Below are positions 6,401 to 8,261 of a DNA stretch of 8,261 nucleotides, one piece after another (within the stretch, counting starts at the first letter, position 1; each line of letters opens with the position of its first letter). The translations under genes and the position numbers were made by a program. Source of the DNA: Chloroflexota bacterium. GTDB lineage: Bacteria; Chloroflexota; Dehalococcoidia; E44-bin15. The notes under the pieces were generated by a model, which ran no database searches, had not been told where the DNA came from, and saw only the letters and a list, made by a program, of their open reading frames with translations. Location of the stretch: the NCBI GenBank assembly GCA_015222405.1, contig JADFVG010000039.1, forward strand, positions 1-8,261, given 5' to 3'.

Positions 6401-7111
6401 TCAAAGATACCCCACCACCTCCTCGAGGCTCCTGATCCTGGGGCAGTCGCTGATTTCCGGATGCAAGTCGTCGCGGTCGATGAGCAGCGGGCTGATGCCG
6501 GCGTTCCGCGCCCCCAGGACATCGGAGTGATACTGGTCTCCCACATGCATCGCCTCGGAGGCATTGACCCCGGCGCGCTCCAAAGCAGCATTAAAGATGG
6601 CGGGGTCGGGCTTTACTGCACCTACCGCCAGTGAAGTGACCAGGAAATCGAGATAAGAGGAAAGACCGAGCTCATCGCAGATGGGGGGGAGGTCGCGGTC
6701 AAAATTGGTGATCAGCCCCAGGGTCAGCCCCCGGCCTTTGAGCTGGGCCAGGGCAGGCTCGACATCATCGAAAAGGACAAACTTGGCCCCCAACTGGCGC
6801 ATCAAGGCGCCGAATTTAGCCATGATCTTGAGCGCCTCCTCATCGGATACCTCTACCCCCACCTCTTGCAGAACCTTGGCTTCATACCGGGCGTAGAGGT
6901 CCATCTTCTCCATCGCCGAGCGCTTGCTCTCGGGAAGGCGAGCAATCTCCTGATAGTAGAGCTGATCGCCACCAGAAAGCGCCTGGCGCATCGCCTGCGG
7001 CTCAATTTCAATGCCAAACTCGCGGCAAGCTGCGACCTGCAACCGCTCGCGGGGAGGATCGTAGTCCACCAGGGTATTGAAGAAGTCGAAAAAGACCGCC
7101 TTTATCGTCAT
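6401..7111 (-). CDS. HAD-superfamily (subfamily IA) hydrolase
   Basis: This 236-aa protein has the four HAD motifs in order: motif I VFFDFFNTL with nucleophile D9, motif II GLITNFD with T135, motif III K167 in GAVKPDP, and motif IV GDQYHSD with D192 and D197 for Mg2+. A helical cap lies between motifs I and II (about 18-110), as in type IA members such as phosphoglycolate phosphatases and 2-haloacid dehalogenases. The usual second Asp of motif I (DxD) is Phe at position 11, so the general acid of phosphatases is absent; 2-haloacid dehalogenases also lack it. Substrate cannot be assigned. No Shine-Dalgarno precedes ATG 7111 and the promoter is very close, so the mRNA may be leaderless or nearly so. 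It points toward mfd, and a fragment of its 3' end recurs at 5700-5740. Confidence 0.9.
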   Translation of the reverse strand: MTIKAVFFDFFNTLVDYDPPRERLQVAACREFGIEIEPQAMRQALSGGDQLYYQEIARLPESKRSAMEKMDLYARYEAKVLQEVGVEVSDEEALKIMAKFGALMRQLGAKFVLFDDVEPALAQLKGRGLTLGLITNFDRDLPPICDELGLSSYLDFLVTSLAVGAVKPDPAIFNAALERAGVNASEAMHVGDQYHSDVLGARNAGISPLLIDRDDLHPEISDCPRIRSLEEVVGYL

Positions 7112-7123
7112 GATGGCAGGGCA

Positions 7124-7152
7124 ATTCTAGCACAAAGCTCATCAGCGGTGAA
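7124..7152 (-). promoter_or_regulatory. Promoter of the HAD gene
   Basis: On the minus strand TTCACC (7147-7152) and TAGAAT (7124-7129) are 17 bp apart, with an extended -10 (TGCTAGAAT). Only 12 bases separate the -10 from the ATG, which gives a predicted leader of about 5-7 nt without room for a Shine-Dalgarno site. Confidence 0.5.
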
Positions 7153-7178
7153 GGGCAGCGGCGTGATAAGCCAGGACG

Positions 7179-7207
7179 TTGACAAAGGGCGAGCAAGCTA
7201 GCATAAT
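7179..7207 (+). promoter_or_regulatory. Promoter of the CARDB-like gene
   Basis: A perfect TTGACA (7179-7184) and CATAAT (7202-7207) are 17 bp apart. The expected transcript start near 7214 gives a leader of about 20 nt. The element is back to back with the HAD promoter. Confidence 0.75.
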
Positions 7208-7234
7208 GAAGCCTCGCCCGATGAAGGAAAGGAT

Positions 7235-7642
7235 ATGAAGACCAAAAGGTTCTTGGTGTTCAGGAATATCTTCTTTATCCTCATGGCTCTGGTACTGGTT
7301 GGAGGCTTGACCGCGGGCTGGCGTGCCGCCACCAGCGATTCATCGGATGAGCCAGCGGAGTGCTATGTGGCGAACCTCGACATCTCCCCACACGAGGTAG
7401 GGGTAGGAGAGCAGGCCACCATCACTGTGGTGATCGCCAATCCAGGAGACTCGGAGGGCACCTATACGACAATCTTGAAGATCAACGATAAGGAAGACGA
7501 AAGGAGTAAGACGGAGGTACCAGTGCCAGCGGGTGAGACGAGAGCGGTTGTGTTTACCCTCACGTTCGATACACCGGGCAAGTACGAGATCGAGATGGGT
7601 GGATGGAAGGGCACCCTGGAGGTAACCCCTGCCGAGGAGTGA
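7235..7642 (+). CDS. Secreted or anchored CARDB-like single-domain protein
   Basis: The 135-aa protein begins with a basic N-terminus (MKTKRFLVFR) and a hydrophobic stretch at about 11-28 that acts as a signal peptide or membrane anchor; there is no lipobox cysteine. A Ser/Glu-rich linker leads to one beta-sandwich domain at about 44-133. Its pattern (NLDISPHEVGVGEQATITV, IANPGDSEGTYT, VPAGETRAVVFTLTF, PGKYEIEMGG) is that of CARDB-type extracellular domains, which are common at bacterial and archaeal surfaces and usually mediate adhesion or display. No enzyme function is implied. AAGGAAAGGA lies just before ATG 7235. The gene appears monocistronic: it has its own promoter, and another promoter begins 26 bp after its stop. 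Confidence 0.8.
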   Translation: MKTKRFLVFRNIFFILMALVLVGGLTAGWRAATSDSSDEPAECYVANLDISPHEVGVGEQATITVVIANPGDSEGTYTTILKINDKEDERSKTEVPVPAGETRAVVFTLTFDTPGKYEIEMGGWKGTLEVTPAEE

Positions 7643-7667
7643 AGCCCACCTGCTGCTATCGCAGCTA

Positions 7668-7696
7668 TTGACAAAAGTGAGCTAGCTTGCTATATT
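7668..7696 (+). promoter_or_regulatory. Promoter of the T-box leader and trpB2
   Basis: Consensus TTGACA (7668-7673), a 17-bp spacer and TATATT (7691-7696) with an extended TGC before the -10 form the strongest promoter in the window. Transcription is expected to begin near 7703, at the start of the T-box leader. Confidence 0.85.
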
Positions 7697-7702
7697 GAAA
7701 AA

Positions 7703-8014
7703 TCTGAATAGCTGGAAAAGGCGACGAACAAGAGTAGTAGGCCTCCAGCGAGGCTCAGAGAGTCGGGATAAGGTGTGAGCCCGATGCTGGCGCAGAGGCT
7801 GAATGGACTTGGGAGCTGCAAACCGAAAGGGAGAACTGAGTAGGCTTTGACGGAAGGGCACCGTTATCAAGGCCCAGGGTATCGAGGTGAGCGGAGGACA
7901 TCGTCTCCGTACCTGACGAACGAGATGGTCTTTCTCCTTCCTCCCCAGATGGGAGAAGACTAAGAAGGGTGGCACCGCGGATATAAACTCCGCCCCTTTA
8001 GGGGCGGGTTTTTT
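7703..8014 (+). ncRNA. T-box riboswitch, tRNA-Trp specific (transcriptional)
   Basis: This leader senses uncharged tRNA and controls the gene downstream. Stem I (about 7739-7822) is preceded by the AGTAGTA element and contains a distal TCGGG/CCCGA stem. The specifier segment GAATGGACTT places codon TGG (Trp) at 7804-7806. A stem follows at 7885-7914 (AGGT/ACCT and CGGAG/CTCCG), then a hairpin at 7937-7958. The T-box AAGGGTGGCACCGCGG spans 7965-7980; its TGGC (7970-7973) would pair with a GCCA tRNA end, agreeing with G73 of bacterial tRNA-Trp. The antiterminator pairs AAGGG with CCCTT (7994-7998) and GCGG with CCGC (7990-7993), and competes with the terminator at 7990-8007. Uncharged tRNA-Trp should therefore allow read-through. 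The exact 5' end is inferred from the promoter. Confidence 0.93.
7990..8014 (+). terminator. Intrinsic terminator of the T-box leader
   Basis: CCGCCCC (7990-7996) and GGGGCGG (8001-8007) form a perfect 7-bp GC stem around a TTTA loop, followed by six T residues (8009-8014). Its 5' arm is shared with the 3' side of the antiterminator, as expected of a T-box switch. Confidence 0.93.
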
Positions 8015-8017
8015 GTT

Positions 8018-8113
8018 ATGACGAGAAAGGTTGAGATGCTTTTCGGCTGTCAGAGCAAGCAGAGAGCAATAGCCAAAGAGGAGGCAAGACAGCTGCGAAG
8101 CCTTATAATGTGA
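8018..8113 (+). CDS. Possible 31-aa leader ORF after the T-box
   Basis: An ATG three bases after the terminator T run opens a 31-codon frame ending in TGA at 8111-8113; the product would begin MTRKVEMLFGCQSKQR and be strongly basic. There is no Shine-Dalgarno before the ATG (the sequence is the terminator stem and T run) and no Trp codon, so it is not a classical attenuator peptide. It may be chance or a decayed gene. Confidence 0.2.
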   Translation: MTRKVEMLFGCQSKQRAIAKEEARQLRSLIM

Positions 8114-8131
8114 CATAGCGACTAGCTCGAA

Positions 8132-8142
8132 AAAGGAGGTGA
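8132..8142 (+). promoter_or_regulatory. Orphan Shine-Dalgarno-like site in the trpB2 leader
   Basis: AAAGGAGGTGA is an almost complete match to the anti-Shine-Dalgarno of 16S rRNA, yet no ATG or properly spaced GTG/TTG follows. The only GTG overlaps it and opens a frame out of phase with trpB2. It lies about 58 bp before the real ribosome binding site and may be a remnant or a ribosome standby site. Confidence 0.35.
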
Positions 8143-8199
8143 GAACGCCAAGAGAGGCGATACGTCAACCACAGCCTATAGTTCAAAAAAGGAGGAGGA

Positions 8200-8261
8200 A
8201 TGGAGACAAAGGTTATATTGACGGAAAAGGAGATGCCCACCTCGTGGTACAACATCCAGGC
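8200..8261 (+). CDS. trpB: TrpB2-type tryptophan synthase beta chain (3' end outside window)
   Basis: Only 20 codons are visible: METKVILTEKEMPTSWYNIQ. This resembles the N-terminus of TrpB2-type (TrpB-like, PLP-dependent) tryptophan synthase beta subunits, which begin with a short strand, an acidic segment and the W-YN motif before the proline-rich stretch. These enzymes condense indole with serine to make tryptophan. ATG 8200 is chosen because AAAAAAGGAGGAGGA ends immediately before it. The Trp-specific T-box upstream independently supports a role in tryptophan supply. The catalytic PLP lysine lies beyond the window, so activity cannot be checked; paralogues with other roles exist. Confidence 0.82.
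   Translation, partial: METKVILTEKEMPTSWYNIQ

Noticed and set aside
7682..8116. A 144-codon minus-strand frame across the T-box leader.
   Set aside because: It is antisense to a structured RNA whose T-box, specifier and terminator are all recognisable; its sequence shows no domain.
8139..8261. A GTG-initiated frame after the orphan Shine-Dalgarno that stays open to the window end.
   Set aside because: The GTG overlaps the ribosome binding site, the frame is out of phase with trpB2, and its product shows no known family.

Overview
The window looks like a bacterial chromosome segment of roughly 8.3 kb. By eye the core genes are about 60% GC and the central part about 50%. Several things suggest an uncultured member of the Chloroflexota, perhaps Dehalococcoidia-like: sigma-70 type promoters with a TGCTATAAT-style extended -10, a small secreted CARDB-like protein, a Yip1-family membrane protein, and a tryptophan T-box leader in front of a TrpB2-type gene. 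This placement is an inference from general knowledge, not from a search.

Layout. Positions 1-3240 (+) hold most of mfd, the transcription-repair coupling factor; its 5' end lies outside the window. Positions 3241-3873 hold no convincing intact gene but do hold a second, diverged copy of the mfd 3' end (3624-3791). Positions 3874-5591 (-) hold a compact, coupled three-gene cassette of lower GC: two proteins I do not recognise followed by a HEPN-domain protein, with its own promoter. At 5700-5740 there is a small remnant resembling the 3' end of the HAD gene found about 700 bp further on. Positions 5731-6285 (-) encode a Yip1-family integral membrane protein and 6401-7111 (-) a HAD-superfamily hydrolase. 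A divergent promoter pair at 7124-7207 separates the HAD gene from a secreted or membrane-anchored CARDB-like protein (7235-7642, +). A strong promoter at 7668-7696 then drives a T-box leader (Trp specifier UGG) that ends in an intrinsic terminator at 8014, followed by the start of a trpB2-like gene at 8200, cut by the window edge.

How the parts fit. The mfd and HAD genes point toward each other. The material between them looks accessory: it differs in composition, and tail fragments of both neighbours lie beside the cassette, as if one or more insertions or recombination events occurred at the 3' ends of these genes. The HEPN cassette is the best candidate for an undescribed system, but its function cannot be read from the sequence alone. 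The right-hand end is a conventional regulated biosynthetic unit in which uncharged tRNA-Trp is expected to switch on trpB2.
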